Source of the DNA: Thozetella sp. PMI_491
Taxonomy: Eukaryota; Ascomycota; Sordariomycetes; Chaetosphaeriales; Chaetosphaeriaceae
NCBI GenBank assembly: GCA_021432635.1
Contig: MU270024.1
Coordinates: 434,001 to 498,000 of the forward strand
Length of the DNA stretch: 64,000 nt
Reading direction: 5' to 3'
Shown one piece after another: positions 34,472 to 46,953 of the stretch (positions are counted from its first letter, which is position 1; each line of letters opens with the position of its first letter). The notes under the pieces are model-generated. The model had not been told where the DNA came from, did not search any database, and worked only from the letters and a program-made list of their open reading frames with translations. The position numbers and the translations under genes are program-made.

Positions 34472-36721
34472 ATGAAGACGGCGTCACGGCCGCGTTGGCG
34501 CGATGCGCTGGGGCATCCCACAGTCGCGTCGATTGTCGCAAAGCTTCAGGATTGGCTCCCCCCACTGAACTTCATCACCCTTCATTACGCCTACTTTATC
34601 GCGGTATCGCTCATTTCCTCCCTTATCTTTTGGGGCTCGTCCAGCCCTCGTTTTAGCATTAGCTATGTCGACTCTCTCTTCCTTGCTGTCAGTGCCATTA
34701 CCGAGGCCGGTCTCAACACCGTGAATCTGAGCCAAATGACACTGTGGCAACAGGTGCTCTTGTGGTTGCTCATCATTCTCGGTAGCACGATCTGGGTGTC
34801 AATATGGACGGTTCTGGCCCGTAAACATGTCTTTGAGAAACGGTTTGATGAAATCGTGCGCGCCGATCGCTTGCGCGTCCTCAAGCGAAGGGCGACCATG
34901 AGAGAGATGCCTCTTCTTCAACGAATTCGATCAATTGGGCGAGTCGCCACAGAGCCGCCACCAAACGACCGCATGCCGACGACTGGGAGCAAGTTAGTGG
35001 CTCCTGCCGCCATCCATGATCCTGACCTTAGTCCCATAGCGCGTCGGAGCCCTTTACCGCCGGCCCGCCTAGATGATGAGGGGCTGGTACAGGACGAGCC
35101 GGCTCTGCAAGAAACTACGGCATCCGATGCCGAGCCACCATCGAGTGCAAGGGGAATCACTTTTGCAGAGACGTCACGACTGGATCACCGGACGACATCG
35201 GTTAACGGCTGGGAGAGCACCCTTCGAATGAGACACATACCGTCTGCAGCTGGCGCCGACACAGACGGCACGGAGGGCCAGGGTATCCGGTGGCCCAAGA
35301 TTCTTTCCAGCAGGAATATCAGCCGGAACGCCCAGTTCCACGGACTGACAAGTGATGAGCGAGAGAGGCTTGGTGGCTGCGAGTATCAAGCACTCAAACT
35401 CCTCGCTGTCGTCGTCCCGCTTTACTTCTTCCTGTGGCAATTCCTTGGCGGCATCGCTCTCGGGGCGTGGATCGCTAATAATTTGCCCGAAGCGGCAACG
35501 TCGAACGGCTCTAACCCTTGGTTTGCGGGCATATTCTTTGCGATAAGCGCATTCAATAACAGTGGCATGGCTCTCCTAGACATGAACGCCATTCCGTTCG
35601 AGCGGTCGTATTTTGTCCTGCTCACCATGGGTCTGCTCATTCTTGCCGGGAATACGGCGTATCCCCTCTTTCTCCGGCTAATATTCTGGACATTCCTCAA
35701 ACTGTTGAAGATGACAACTCGGGAGGAGACCTTTTGCGAGGAGAAAGCTACCCTAGAGTTTATCTTGAAGTACCCTCGGCGTGTCTACACCAACCTCTTC
35801 CCTTCGCGGCCGACATGGTGGCTCTTTCTCATGCTTATCATGCTGAACGGCATCGATTGGCTATCTTTCGAGATATTGAACCTGGGTAACCCAGCGGTTG
35901 AAGACATCCCGCCTGGGCCGCGAGTGGTCGATGGTTTATTCCAAGCTCTCTGTAGGCAATTCTTCCCGTGCCTGGTTTTCACATTCTAACAAACTTGCGA
36001 TTTAGCTGTTCGTTCTGGGGGGTTCTATGTCATCCCCATTCCGTCTCTCTACATCGGCCTCCAAGTTCTTTATGTTATTATGATGTACATCTCCGTCTAC
36101 CCGGTAGTCATTACTATGCGCCACTCGAACGTCTACGAAGAACGCTCACTGGGCATCTACTCAGACGATGCGACGCCCGATCCCGATGATGACGAGAGCC
36201 CCCAACGGCCGGTGGAGAGGCGCCAGACGGTACTTGGCAAAGCGCTCAAGCGCGCACTCACGTTCCACGGAGTTGGTGTCCAGGCTCCGCCGCAACTAGG
36301 CGGAGAGAGCCGTGTGTCATTCGTCGGCCAACAAATCCGTGGTCAACTAGCACACGACCTTTGGTGGCTTGTACTTGCGGTGTTGCTCATCAGCATCATC
36401 GAAACAAACCACTTCCTTCAGGACCCGGTCACCTATAGCGTTTTCAACGTCCTATTCGAAGTCGTCTCTGCTTATGCCTGTGTCGGCATATCTGTTGGCT
36501 TACCGACACAGAGCTATAGTTTTGCTGGAGGCTGGTATGCCGGCAGCAAACTTATTCTGTGTCTCGTGATGCTGAGAGGCCGACATCGAGGCCTACCTGT
36601 TGCCTTGGATCGAGCAGTTAGATTGCCGGGTGAACGGCTCCATCAAGACGAGGAAGAAGACTACCAAATCCGAAGAACTATGTCGAGGCGTGTCAGTATG
36701 GACGCTCGGTTGCCAACATGA
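34472..36721 (+). CDS. Trk-type potassium transporter
   Basis: Plasma-membrane K+ uptake protein of the Trk/HKT family. Two exons, 34472-35951 and 36006-36721 (donor GTAGGC, CTAAC branch, acceptor TTTAG), total 2196 nt and 731 aa. All four pore loops are visible: SAITEAGLNT (after TM2), SAFNNSGMALLD, FQALSVRSGGFYVIPI (made by the splice) and VVSAYACVGISVGLPTQ. The protein starts with LPPLNFITLHYAYFI, typical of fungal Trk. The variable cytoplasmic loop between the first and second pore units is about 150 residues, short compared with yeast Trk1. The C-terminus MLRGRHRGLPVALDRAVRLP is also family-typical. Intact. Confidence 0.93.
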
Positions 36722-38674
36722 GCAAACTTGCAAGGCTAATTCATATGGGAAGCATCGGAGGGCCGACTCTTTCAAAGGTGACCGCCATGACGCCTGTGTA
36801 AATAGGATCCTAGGCTTATGTTTGCGTTTCGTTGACACTATCAATGTTCTGCCGTGCATTGTAGTTTAATATTACGTCAGATCTAACAACGATATCTAAT
36901 TAAACCACATCGAGAGTCCCAGCTCAGCCATAGCATCCAATGGCTAAGATTACAAGACAGATGGGCAAGCATCCTGCAGGAAAGTCTAGGAATGTAGGAT
37001 AAAGGCGTTACATCATCCGTGCCGTACCGGCACTATTCTGGCGTTAGTGCTAAATAAAGTTACTGTTTACCTTTGGCAATGATAGCGGCAGAGTCTAGTG
37101 CGCAGCTGAAGAGTGCCTCACTGCAGCTGAAGCCTGTGCTGTGTAGCTAGACTAGAAGTTTCGGCTGCCTTGCAAGTGCTAATTACTATTGCTGCCGTGA
37201 CGGCTGTCGGCACTCCCAAGTGTGTACAGATCGATGTGTTGATGCTGCTAAAAGCGCAGAAAAATGACCTCCACGCCATTTACGTGTCCGGGAGTCCGAG
37301 TTGTTAGGTTGCCTTTTCCAAACCAGTCGCATCGCCGACCCGATTCATATCGTTGCCTTAGTTAACAAGGCTAGTCAATTTGAACGTTTTAGCTGTTTCG
37401 AGGCCGGTTTTATAAATTTCGACAGTCCTTAGGCTCATGTTATCCGTGATGCGCTTCCTGCCGGAATGATAGAGCCGTAAAATAGTATTATTCGAAAACT
37501 GCCATTAGAGCTTTGCCATAGCCGAAACTGTTCAAGCTGCTCTCAGATGTCAGTATGTTACCGCCCCTTGAATTTTAGCAGCGATGACAATCTCAGAATA
37601 TTTACAGGCAGAGAACCACGGTGAGAGACATGAGGGCAGTATAGAGGGTATCAGTTGTTGATTAATTAATTGAGTAAGTAGTACAGGTAAGTGGTGGGCG
37701 TTCCAGCCCTCTATGTATGGCGCAGAAGGTTGCCTTCTCCGCCACCTCTGTTACACAGTATCCACCTACCCCTGTGGAGCGGGTGGCTTCGAACACAGAA
37801 TAATAATTCGGTTATTTTGCAAAATAGCTACATCAATTTTCAGCATCATGTTGTGAAGTGCATGGTGAAGCATAAGCATGCATGGAGCTAAGCGTAGACC
37901 ATGTAAAGCCCACCTATGAGGTACTCCAGCTGATTTAGTCTGGGGTCGCAAGAGCTAGGCACTGTAACATAATTCTTCTGCACTGGCAAATAACGGACTT
38001 GTATGACTGATAATTTACAAAGCATTATGAACGCTATCGAGCTAAGACATTCGACCCATTTAAGAAATATTACTTCTCTTAACTCTAGTGCAACCGGTAT
38101 TATGGAAAGCTCAATGCACGTTTCTTGCTCTAGGAGTGGGGTTACTTTTCTTTATTGAAGTATTTGCATGGATAACGGCAGAATGATTTCGCCGACTAGT
38201 GTCTGTTCATAGTAGGAGATCCTATTCGGGGTAGTTCCTAATTACCCGCCATGATTACCTCTACTCAGCTGATTCAGTGTCGTGGTGCTTTAGGCTAACT
38301 AAGCTCGTCGATAAAGCTCACATGCTGATAGATGTGATATGCAGCGATGTCCCGACAGAGAAGGTGGTCATCACCCTACTCGCTAGGTATCTGACGACAA
38401 AGGTTTATTATTGACCAGCGGGTTCCTAACGGCCACATATATTGGCTCCCATGCAGGGGAAGATTACAACGTCGCTTGATGTTACATACGGCGACGAAAT
38501 ATAGATTCCATTGGTGGTGCTCTTTAGACCTGAATTGTAAGGCGTCAGCGCTTTTCTTAATTATTAACCCTCTCAGACCCCAGCCACTTTAAATTCTACC
38601 GGTCAACGTTTCTCGACATACATAGGTAATTTCAAAGCCGGGTGTTTTAAGTGCTTGCGTCGCTTCCCGGCAAC
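36722..38674. other. Long intergenic region, no gene seen
   Basis: About 2 kb with only short frames. It is somewhat AT-rich with no clear repeat unit or RNA gene. Confidence 0.45.
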
Positions 38675-41116
38675 ATGCTCAACATACCCATCATAATTCC
38701 TGCCATGCTGGGCTCTTTTGTCCTTGCCTATGGACGTTGCGAAGGTAACTGTATCACACGCAAAGATGCTACCCCGACTATCCCGGCATGTGCTGTCGTT
38801 TCGAGTTCATGGGCATCTCAGATTGCTGCAAACCCAACAGGTATGCTCACGCATTGATCTAAACTAACGAACAATGTAAGATGTTGACTTCAACTTAGCG
38901 ACGCCGGCCGTGTCTGCCGCAATTGCACATGACTGTCTTAACTCCATCCCTTTGAACACCACTGCTGCCATCTTGTTCGTTGACGGTCTTATTCCATACA
39001 TGGAGTGGCAGACGGATATTGCGTACAAGGCTGACCCCCCTAAGGATTACCCGTACCCGGGTTGGTGAGCCCCTAGTTCGCCGCGGCTTCTACTTTTCTG
39101 ATGCCATGCACTATCTACTGAAGTTTTACTGACTCAAAGCGTAAGCCTTCGACATGTTCACAAATCTTGCTCTGGTTAAGACAAATCTCCAAGCTGGCAA
39201 TTACGACAACGAGTACGAATTCCAACAGGACTTGTATAACATGATTGTCGCTCCGGCTCATGACGGCCACTTTGCCATTTTCCCGGACGCGCTGACGGTT
39301 GCTTTTGAATGGCGGCGTCAGAAGGCATTGGTCTCTATTAGTGAAGATGGCACGGCTCTTCCAGTCATCAAACTTTACGGTATGTTGGGAGCCATTCCGC
39401 GCCACCCCACGATACTTAAGCTTGTGTATTAACGAAAAATGCCAAGAGGACGTTATCGCCGCGCCAAATACAGCATCAGTAATTAAACTTATTAACGGTA
39501 TAGACGCCTCCACGTACGTAGGAGACACTATTTTTTTCGCATCGTCCAACCAAGATAAAGATGCCGCCTACAATACAATGTTCTATTCGCTTGCTCACGA
39601 TGCTACTGGCTCGCATGGTTATTTCGCGAATAGCGGCCGTGTTCGATACGTCTACCCGGGGCCTAATACCACTGTTACGTTTGAGAACGGAACCGTCCTC
39701 ACTATCGAAAACCTTGCGGACGTCAAAGCAAATATGACGGGGGTTACGGATGGGCCTTCCTTTTACTCCAAGTTTTGCGCCCCTGTTGGGATAGACGACG
39801 GATCAGACGGGGGATCTCCCAGTTTATCTCGACTAAATAGTGCGAACGGCGCCAAAGACGTAGCAGGTCCTGGATATCCTGGTCCTGTGGTCATTACTAG
39901 CGACGGCACACTCTCCGGCTACTACCTAGAAGGCGACGGCTTAGATGATGTAGCTGTGCTCGCGGTCCTGTCCTTCGCGCCCATCTCGCATCCCGAGTTT
40001 CAAGCTGCTGCGCAGGAGTTCTTTGCCGATGCGAAAGCGGCTGGTAAGACGAAGCTAGTTGTTGACCTTCAGGCCAACGGCGGTGGCTTCATCATGTCTG
40101 GCTACGATCTGTTTCGTCAACTCTTCCCTTCGATTGTGCAAGACGGATTCTCTCGTATGAAGGAGACTGATACATTTCGTGTTCTTGCCGAACTAATAAG
40201 CGATGAAGTCCGAGGCTTTGATCCGTTTACGGGCTCTGATGATCAGAAAATCCATGACTCGGAGATCTGGTACAACTATGGCTACGACTACAACATCACA
40301 GACCAACCCTTTGCTTCATTCGAGGACAAGTTCGCACCACACGTTTACAAAGATACCAATTACACCAGCATCATGCGTTGGAATCTGAATGACAATTTGA
40401 CAACTACCAATACGACGTATGGGTTTAATTTTGAGGTCACCGGGTACGGCTCCTTGGTCAACGCAACCCAGCCTTTCGCCGCGGAAGACATTATACTTCT
40501 CTACGACGGCTTTTGCGCTTCGACATGCACGCTATTTTCAGAGATGATGCGAATTCAGGGCGGCGTAAAATCAATTGCTCTTGGAGGTAGGCCGACTAGG
40601 GATGCTATCCAAGGAGTGGGCGGAGTCAAAGGCGCTCTAGTCCTTGACATGGGTACCATCGGTGGAATGGCGTTCAATCACCTCTTCCTGGCCACCACAG
40701 ACGAGCAGATAGCCGCGCTGGACAAGTACGGAGAGTTTGCCGTAGTACGTACCACGGCATCTACTGTTAATGCGCGTGATCAAATACTGCGGAATAACCT
40801 CAATGACGGTCTTCCTGCCCAGTATGTCGTCGAGCTCTCGGACTGTCGGCTGTACTGGACAACTCCTATGATCTCCGATGCCACCGAGATCTGGAAAGCT
40901 GCCGCGAACGCGGCTTTTAATGGCGCCCCTTGTGTAACTGGCGGCATCTATTCTTCTGTTCACACAGAAGCTAGGAAGCAGTCATCGCATGCTGTCACGG
41001 CCACTCAGACCAGACGTGGCCCGCTCGCCAAAGAGAAGTTAGCTGCGCTAGCAACTTTGACCAACCTTCAGAGCCCTATGTGGTCTGCCATTCACTTACA
41101 GCAAGTTACTATTTAA
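38675..41116 (+). CDS. Secreted S41/CPAF-like serine protease
   Basis: Exons 38675-38840, 38899-39060, 39146-39379 and 39447-41116 join in phase and give 743 aa. Donors are GTATGC, GTTGGT (weak) and GTATGT. A signal peptide is visible (MLNIPIIIPAMLGSFVLAYG). The fungal S41-type family markers are NEYEFQQDLYNMIVAPAHDG in the N-terminal domain, KTKLVVDLQANGGG and LLYDGFCASTCTLFSEMM. The Ser in CASTC (about residue 546) is the probable nucleophile. Several Asn-X-Thr sites (NTT, NMT, NYT, NAT) fit a secreted glycoprotein. These proteases are usually annotated as tail-specific or CPAF-like. Substrate unknown. The gene appears intact. Confidence 0.88.
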
Positions 41117-41257
41117 ATAGCCTTTCCTCTTGTTCCAAATAACGCACGTACTCGTCAACTAATGCTGTTGTCCATAATTTTATAATCATTAATGCTGAGA
41201 TTGACCGTCAATTCCTGCCACAACAGACTACCTCCACTTCCTCTATGTTCCTCAATA

Positions 41258-43600
41258 TCACACAATGTCAAAAACCTTTTCTCTAAGGCCTCCCATCTTC
41301 CACTTGTTAATTGTCTCCCCTTTCATAATCTCCTCAACATAACACTCTCCAATAAGAACCCACTTTCCCCAATGGCGCCTGAGAACAAATGGCACCGAAC
41401 CCCCGAATAGGACCACCAAGCGATCACCCTCCATCATCCCCGATGGTCCGACCCCCACGTACCCTCCCTCAGTCTCAAATAATCTCCGCCCTTCAATCAC
41501 CTGGTCCATTGCAAGCCGGAACCGCGTCGCGTTTCCTTTGTCGGCCAATTCATTTACCCACCCAGGTAGATCTTCCGCCCTTAACGACCGCAGGTTCTCT
41601 GCCCTTGCCACGTCAGGGATAGCGAGCCGTAAAAACTCCCACCCATCGGCCGCCATGTCGGGTACATATACTGTCTGGGAGCGGCCCCTCTTGTGCTCCC
41701 CGGTGAGGTATGACCACTCGTTTCGCAGTGCCCCATACAATGCGATCAGGAGGTATGCATAGGAGCGCACGGGGATCTCGTCCGACGTACGCCTCCGGGT
41801 GGGCCGCCCGTATGGAGACGGTGGGCGGGAGCAGTGCACGAGGTACGCGGCGAGGTCCGCCGTGTGAGCCGCCGGATCGGTCAAAAAAAGACCATACCAA
41901 TCTTTCCCAGCTGTAACCGTCCGGGCAAGGAGCGCGAGGCGGTCCGGGGACGACGCAAACTGTGGGGCAAAATCAAGCGGCTGCTCCTGAGCATCCCACG
42001 GGCTAGCTCTGCCATGCACATCGGAGACGGTATCAACGAGAACACCCCGCAGAGAGAGAACGCCAGGTTCGGAGGGTAACACCCTGCGACACATCGGGAT
42101 TTCAGCAGAAGCGGAATGCTGCTGCTCCAGGTCCCATGGCGTGAGCGCATGCGCATACACGGTGTCCCAGCGAGGGACCCAGGACGGGCATGATCCTGAA
42201 CCGCTGGATGGGCCAATGTACCGCCGAATGATATCGAGGAGAGATGCCTTTCTTTGTGCCTGAGAGTGGTAAGCACCCATTCTTCTCCACCCTTTCTGCA
42301 ATCGGCGGGCGAGTGCCAGCGCGCCCAGAGGGGTAACATCGGCGTGCTCATGGTAGGAGCTTGAGTGCTGTACACTGGACAGGACACGAAGGTCAGAGTA
42401 CCGGACGAGCAGCTTTTCGGCGACGAGTTGGTACAATTCGTCTACCGAGAGCGTGTAGTCAGGTTGGATAAAGGGGCCTTCCTCCGTCGTGGGGAGGCCC
42501 AGCAGCCCGAATATACGGTCTCTCTCGTCAGTCACGGAAAACTGCCGCGTCAGACCCAGAAGCTGCAGAAAGTCGAGCTGAAGCGGCTCTGCATACCCTT
42601 GCGACCGACTAATCCGATAAATAAAATATGCGTTGCTCAGTCCGGCGGAATCTCTGTTGTAAGATACTCCGCGTCGGCTGGTGGCCGCTTGTTCGGGATA
42701 ATTTGTGCGGACGAGGGCGGCGGCGAGCCCGACCCACGTCCAGGAAATTTCGTAATCGCCCCAGACGGCGACAACACCTCTCGGCGCCGCCAACGCCACC
42801 TCTTGGATGACCCATAGCCGCCAGAACCAGGGCAGGTTGTAAAACTCGTGGAGATTCCACCAAGCGTCCCACTTAGCACGGTCGCTTACTCCGGGCCGGT
42901 CTAGGGGAACATGTTCAGGAAACGTAACGGGCTGGCCACATTTACTAAATCCTGCTAGACCGGGCTTTTCGAAGTGAGTGTTGATGATATTACAAATCAG
43001 CCCGAGCACAGCCTCCTCTTTTCTCTCGCCGTGCTTGTGGTCCTCTTCCGCTTCGCGACCCAGCCATGCCAGCACCCTCGCGGCCTGGGAGTAAATCCGC
43101 CCCATGTACGCGACCTGGCGGTTGCGCTCTGCAACGTTACTCTGGTCGATACATAGTGCGTCCGCCCAGATAAGTCGCGGACGTGTCGAGAGTCGGAGGC
43201 GCTGCAATGCCGCGTATAGATTCCGCCCCACAGTGGTTTCTTGGCCGTTACAGATGATACGCTCCGTGGCTGCATCTCCCGGATTCCCCCAGACGTATGA
43301 GAGAGCCTCAAAACGAGGGATATCGGTGTCCTCCAGGCGAATCGGGTGAAGGCGGCACATGAGTGGATCCTCATGACGCCCAGGGTGGATCTCGAGGACT
43401 CGGATCGAGTCAGTATAAGGGAGAGGGGAATACAGGCTGGCAGTCGTCCCCTGCTGTGCCGCTGCCTCATTTCTAGTCAAAGAACTGGGCTCCTTGATGA
43501 GACACAAGTCAGGCATTCCTGGTTCGACGGCTGAGAGCCGTGACAGCTGGTCGCGGTGGCTGAGAAAGGCGTCACTACTCCCCGTTGGTGACTCAGTCAA
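41258..43600 (-). CDS. Heterokaryon incompatibility (HET) domain protein
   Basis: A HET-domain protein (PF06985-type, TIR-like fold), a class that can trigger cell death after nonself recognition. The N-terminal domain has FEALSYVWGN, RPRLIWADALCIDQ and ERNRQVAYMGRIYSQAARVL in the usual order. The middle has RIFGLLGLP, and the C-terminus shows the common GDRLVVLFGGSVPFVLR tail. The long frame starts at a non-ATG codon. The first in-frame ATG is at 43516 (752 aa). Alternatively an upstream exon 43899-43715 with donor GTATGT can splice in phase to 43613 (846 aa). No break is seen. No fused recognition domain (NACHT, WD40, ankyrin) is present. Confidence 0.9.
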   Translation of the reverse strand: MTESPTGSSDAFLSHRDQLSRLSAVEPGMPDLCLIKEPSSLTRNEAAAQQGTTASLYSPLPYTDSIRVLEIHPGRHEDPLMCRLHPIRLEDTDIPRFEALSYVWGNPGDAATERIICNGQETTVGRNLYAALQRLRLSTRPRLIWADALCIDQSNVAERNRQVAYMGRIYSQAARVLAWLGREAEEDHKHGERKEEAVLGLICNIINTHFEKPGLAGFSKCGQPVTFPEHVPLDRPGVSDRAKWDAWWNLHEFYNLPWFWRLWVIQEVALAAPRGVVAVWGDYEISWTWVGLAAALVRTNYPEQAATSRRGVSYNRDSAGLSNAYFIYRISRSQGYAEPLQLDFLQLLGLTRQFSVTDERDRIFGLLGLPTTEEGPFIQPDYTLSVDELYQLVAEKLLVRYSDLRVLSSVQHSSSYHEHADVTPLGALALARRLQKGWRRMGAYHSQAQRKASLLDIIRRYIGPSSGSGSCPSWVPRWDTVYAHALTPWDLEQQHSASAEIPMCRRVLPSEPGVLSLRGVLVDTVSDVHGRASPWDAQEQPLDFAPQFASSPDRLALLARTVTAGKDWYGLFLTDPAAHTADLAAYLVHCSRPPSPYGRPTRRRTSDEIPVRSYAYLLIALYGALRNEWSYLTGEHKRGRSQTVYVPDMAADGWEFLRLAIPDVARAENLRSLRAEDLPGWVNELADKGNATRFRLAMDQVIEGRRLFETEGGYVGVGPSGMMEGDRLVVLFGGSVPFVLRRHWGKWVLIGECYVEEIMKGETINKWKMGGLREKVFDIV

Positions 43601-43899
43601 CGGTGTTCGGAGCCTGCGTTTAGAAAAGAGTTGGGCTGCTGGCGGTCAGTTTGCAGACATGTATCCTAATTCTTTATGTAGCACCTACTCTGATAACGCG
43701 AGCTCAGTACATACTCCAGCCGTCTCCGGCGCCGGCCCGTGTCGCTATGGACATCGTCGAGATCCAGGCCATGCCATTGCAAAGTTTGTCTTAACCAGCT
43801 ACCTCGCTGGAAATTTCCGGGCGCGTTCCTTCTAGTGGAAGCTAGAGATGGTCTGTCAGCGACTAGGCAGACCTCTCGATTCAAGTGAAATGCGCCCAC

Positions 43900-45657
43900 T
43901 TGAAAAGAAGTTTAAAGACGCAATCCGGTTCTTTTTGGATGTGGATCCAGCGGTCTTAGCCACGCCGGTATACTCCCGTGGCAGTGGAAACCGGGTATCG
44001 ATATTACAAAAGGAACACTGTACAGCTCCACGGACGACCTTCATCGTGGTCAGTCGCCCATGTAGAACTGTGGGCGCGAATTCATGGTCGCGGACTTAAA
44101 ATTGCTGCGAGGCGGAGAGCCGAAGTAGCTTGATTTGTTCACGTGGGTGGCTTGGGAGCTTGGCACTTTTGGTGTGAAATTTCATGTGTTGGCTTGGACC
44201 CACTTAATCACTCAACCTAAAGCTTCAGATATCCCAGTTGCTTGGTCCTGGAGCGTCCTGAAGTTAATCCTTCGTGATACTGACCTGCGGCGATACGCTA
44301 TTTAATTACAAATTGTAGTTTTAAGATGTTCAAGTCAAAGTGTAACTTTTATTTCTCACAACAAATTTAACCACCCTGGTATATTTAGTCTATCCACTAC
44401 AACGCTGACTCTCCCTCTATACGTATGCATCAACAGGGACTTGGCATATCAGGGCCCGTCCTGTGCACCGTCCCATCCGGTCTTGTTGCCTTTTCTTCTC
44501 GGCGGCAATAAGAGCTAATGGTCGTTAGCCATGTATATATCAACATATTTGAAATAATCTGCCACTTGAACGTGCGTGCGAATTCCGAATGACGCCAAGT
44601 CTTTGCGACTGCAATGTTGATTTCTCATGGACCGACGCATTCGCGAGAAACGAGGGCGGGAAGGTGGTACCGATGGCGGAACCTCCCAGCTCTGGTGCCC
44701 CCCTTTGTACTCTTACTTCTCTATATCCGCTATAGTCTGACTCTTTCGTAGAACCAGTTGCTTTGGATATATTGATGATGACACAACTAGAAAATCCTCC
44801 CTCGATTTTCAAGTCTTGGTTTGTCGGCGGCTTGTGTCGCTGTGATTCTCTTGTCCGGTCCGGCTCATCTCTCCCATATCAGGGTTGTCCATGACGAGGA
44901 CCTTCATCAAACATTTGCCTATCTCCATTATGGCTTTCTTTTGGCTATGAGGCTTGGGGGTTTGGCGGTAAATCGCCCTCTTTGGACATCCTAAATGAAG
45001 TGATAACGGCTATTGCCGTTGTTGATGTGACAGGAATACTAATCCCACTTCCCTCTCTAGCGTGTGGGCTCCAGGAATTGCGACATGACCCACAGTGCCA
45101 CTTCACGTGATCTTGTACAACGAGGAACTTGGTCCCATCCTTGCATGTGCGGCACTATAGTTAGCCGGGGTGGACTTGTCGCACTCAAGAGCCAGGGAAT
45201 CATGAATACGAGCCATGCCAACAGGTATCAGCCACTGCAAGGCAAGTATGGGCTGCGACCCGTCTGTCTACCTGCACGGTCTGAGCCACAACCCTTAGAA
45301 CGATTACCAGCTCTGCCCTCTTCGGGTGGTGCCTTCTATCGTGTAGCGGAGATGTCATGGTAAGAAGCCGAAGTAGATGCCGAAACAACACCTGCGTCTG
45401 TCGTACATCGTTGCACAGCATGAACAGAAGATGGACTTCCGAGGAAGTACCATAAATGGTACCGCTGTCCGTAGTACAAAATTGTGTCTAGCAGTTAAGC
45501 GGGGTCCGGCATCCACCCTTCGGCTAATTGGCCTAGGGTCCTATGACTTCATCCGAGACTAGACGGGATTTGATAGGTATTCCCGAGTCCGCGGGGATGG
45601 AGATGATTCGGGTAGATAGAGTATACACAAGAAGTAGAGCATGTAAGTTGGATTGGG
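43900..45657. other. Intergenic, no gene seen
   Basis: Frames at 44540-44812 and 45064-45363 are short and match nothing. The right end is the promoter of the OYE gene. Confidence 0.4.
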
Positions 45658-45665
45658 TATATAAA
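45658..45665 (+). promoter_or_regulatory. TATA box of the OYE gene
   Basis: TATATAAA lies 110 bp before the ATG at 45775, followed by an AC-rich leader (ACATCAACACACC, CAATACAGACATTTCCC). Position and leader composition fit a strong fungal core promoter. Confidence 0.6.
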
Positions 45666-45774
45666 CAAACATCTCGCAGCGCTTTGGCATAAACAAAGGA
45701 CATCAACACACCTCACCTGCACAAGCAATACAGACATTTCCCATTCAACTTGATTGAACTCAATTAACTCCAAC

Positions 45775-46953
45775 ATGACTGCGAACAACAAGCTCTTTAC
45801 TCCATTCCAGATTGGTTCAATACCGCTCGGCCACCGAGTCGTGATGGCACCCATGACACGATACCGCGCTACAGCAGATCACATCCCAAACGAAGCAATG
45901 ATGCGATACTACGCCCAACGTGCTGTGGTGCCGGGCACTCTCCTTGTCACGGAAGCCACTTTCGTCTCTGCCCGCGGGGGCGGCTACGCAAACATCCCGG
46001 GTCTCTGGAACGACGAGCAACTCGCAGGTTGGAAAAAGGTCACCGACGCTGTCCATGCCAAAAAAGGGAAGATATTCGTCCAACTCTGGTTCTTGGGCCG
46101 CGCTGCCTGGCCTGATCCGATCCACTCGGGCGGCGCCATCATGGACAACAACTTCGACTTCGCGCATGACTACGTCGCCCCTAGCAGCGTCAAGATGTTT
46201 GAAGAACAGCCACCGGCGCGGGAAATGACGGAACAGGAAATTTGGACAGCAATCAGCGAGCATGCGATCGCAGCCAAGAACGCTGTGGAGAAAGCCGGCT
46301 TCGATGGTGTCGAGATCCACGGTGCCAACGGCTTCCTCATCGACCAGTTCATCCAGGATGTAACCAACGTCCGCACCGACCAATGGGGCGGCAGCATCGA
46401 GAACCGTGCCCGCTTCCCCCTCGAGATAGCTAAAGCCGTCGTCAAGGCCGTGGGCGCCGACAGGGTGGGCATCCGTTTCAGCCCCTGGAGCACATGGCAA
46501 GGGATGGGCATGGCGGATCCCATCCCACAGTACACCTACCTGATCGAGCGCCTGCGCGAGTTGGACCTTGCTTATCTGCACCTTATCGAGCCTAGAGTGC
46601 ACGGCATTGACGACATGGAAGTCAAACACGAGAGCCTAGACTTTTGCATGCGTGCATGGGGCCGCGAGAAGCCTGTCATCGTTTCCGGTGGCTTTACGGG
46701 CCCGCAAGCAAGGGACGCGGTCGAGAACCAGTATCGCGACTACAACGTGGCCGTCTCCTTTGGTCGTGCCTTCATCTCGACCCCCGATCTCGTGTATCGT
46801 ATTCAGAAAGCGCTTTCACCGAATAACAACTACGACCGGACGACTTTCTATATCGATCAGAGTAAGGGAGAGAAGGTTGAACCGGGATATATCACATATC
46901 CTTATTCCGACGAGTTCCTTAGGGAGTTTGGTAAACCCGACGTTGCATTTTAG
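45775..46953 (+). CDS. Old Yellow Enzyme family flavin oxidoreductase
   Basis: An FMN-dependent NAD(P)H:enone oxidoreductase, an intronless TIM barrel of 392 aa. Visible family features are APMTRYRA with the FMN-tuning Thr28, QLWFLGRAAWPD, the substrate-binding pair His182/Asn185 in HGANGF, WGGSIENRARFPLEI, VGIRFSPW, VSGGFTG and SFGRAFISTPDL (phosphate binding). The usual proton-donor Tyr (OYE1 Tyr196), two residues after the Asn, is Phe187 here. In related fungal enzymes such a change can alter the reaction outcome. Start chosen at the ATG at 45775, 110 bp after a TATA box. No biosynthetic cluster surrounds it. Intact. Confidence 0.93.
   Translation: MTANNKLFTPFQIGSIPLGHRVVMAPMTRYRATADHIPNEAMMRYYAQRAVVPGTLLVTEATFVSARGGGYANIPGLWNDEQLAGWKKVTDAVHAKKGKIFVQLWFLGRAAWPDPIHSGGAIMDNNFDFAHDYVAPSSVKMFEEQPPAREMTEQEIWTAISEHAIAAKNAVEKAGFDGVEIHGANGFLIDQFIQDVTNVRTDQWGGSIENRARFPLEIAKAVVKAVGADRVGIRFSPWSTWQGMGMADPIPQYTYLIERLRELDLAYLHLIEPRVHGIDDMEVKHESLDFCMRAWGREKPVIVSGGFTGPQARDAVENQYRDYNVAVSFGRAFISTPDLVYRIQKALSPNNNYDRTTFYIDQSKGEKVEPGYITYPYSDEFLREFGKPDVAF

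Noticed and set aside
45775-46953. OYE as part of an ergot-alkaloid or other metabolite cluster
   Set aside because: No NRPS, PKS, prenyltransferase or P450 gene lies nearby, so a cluster role is not supported by the window.
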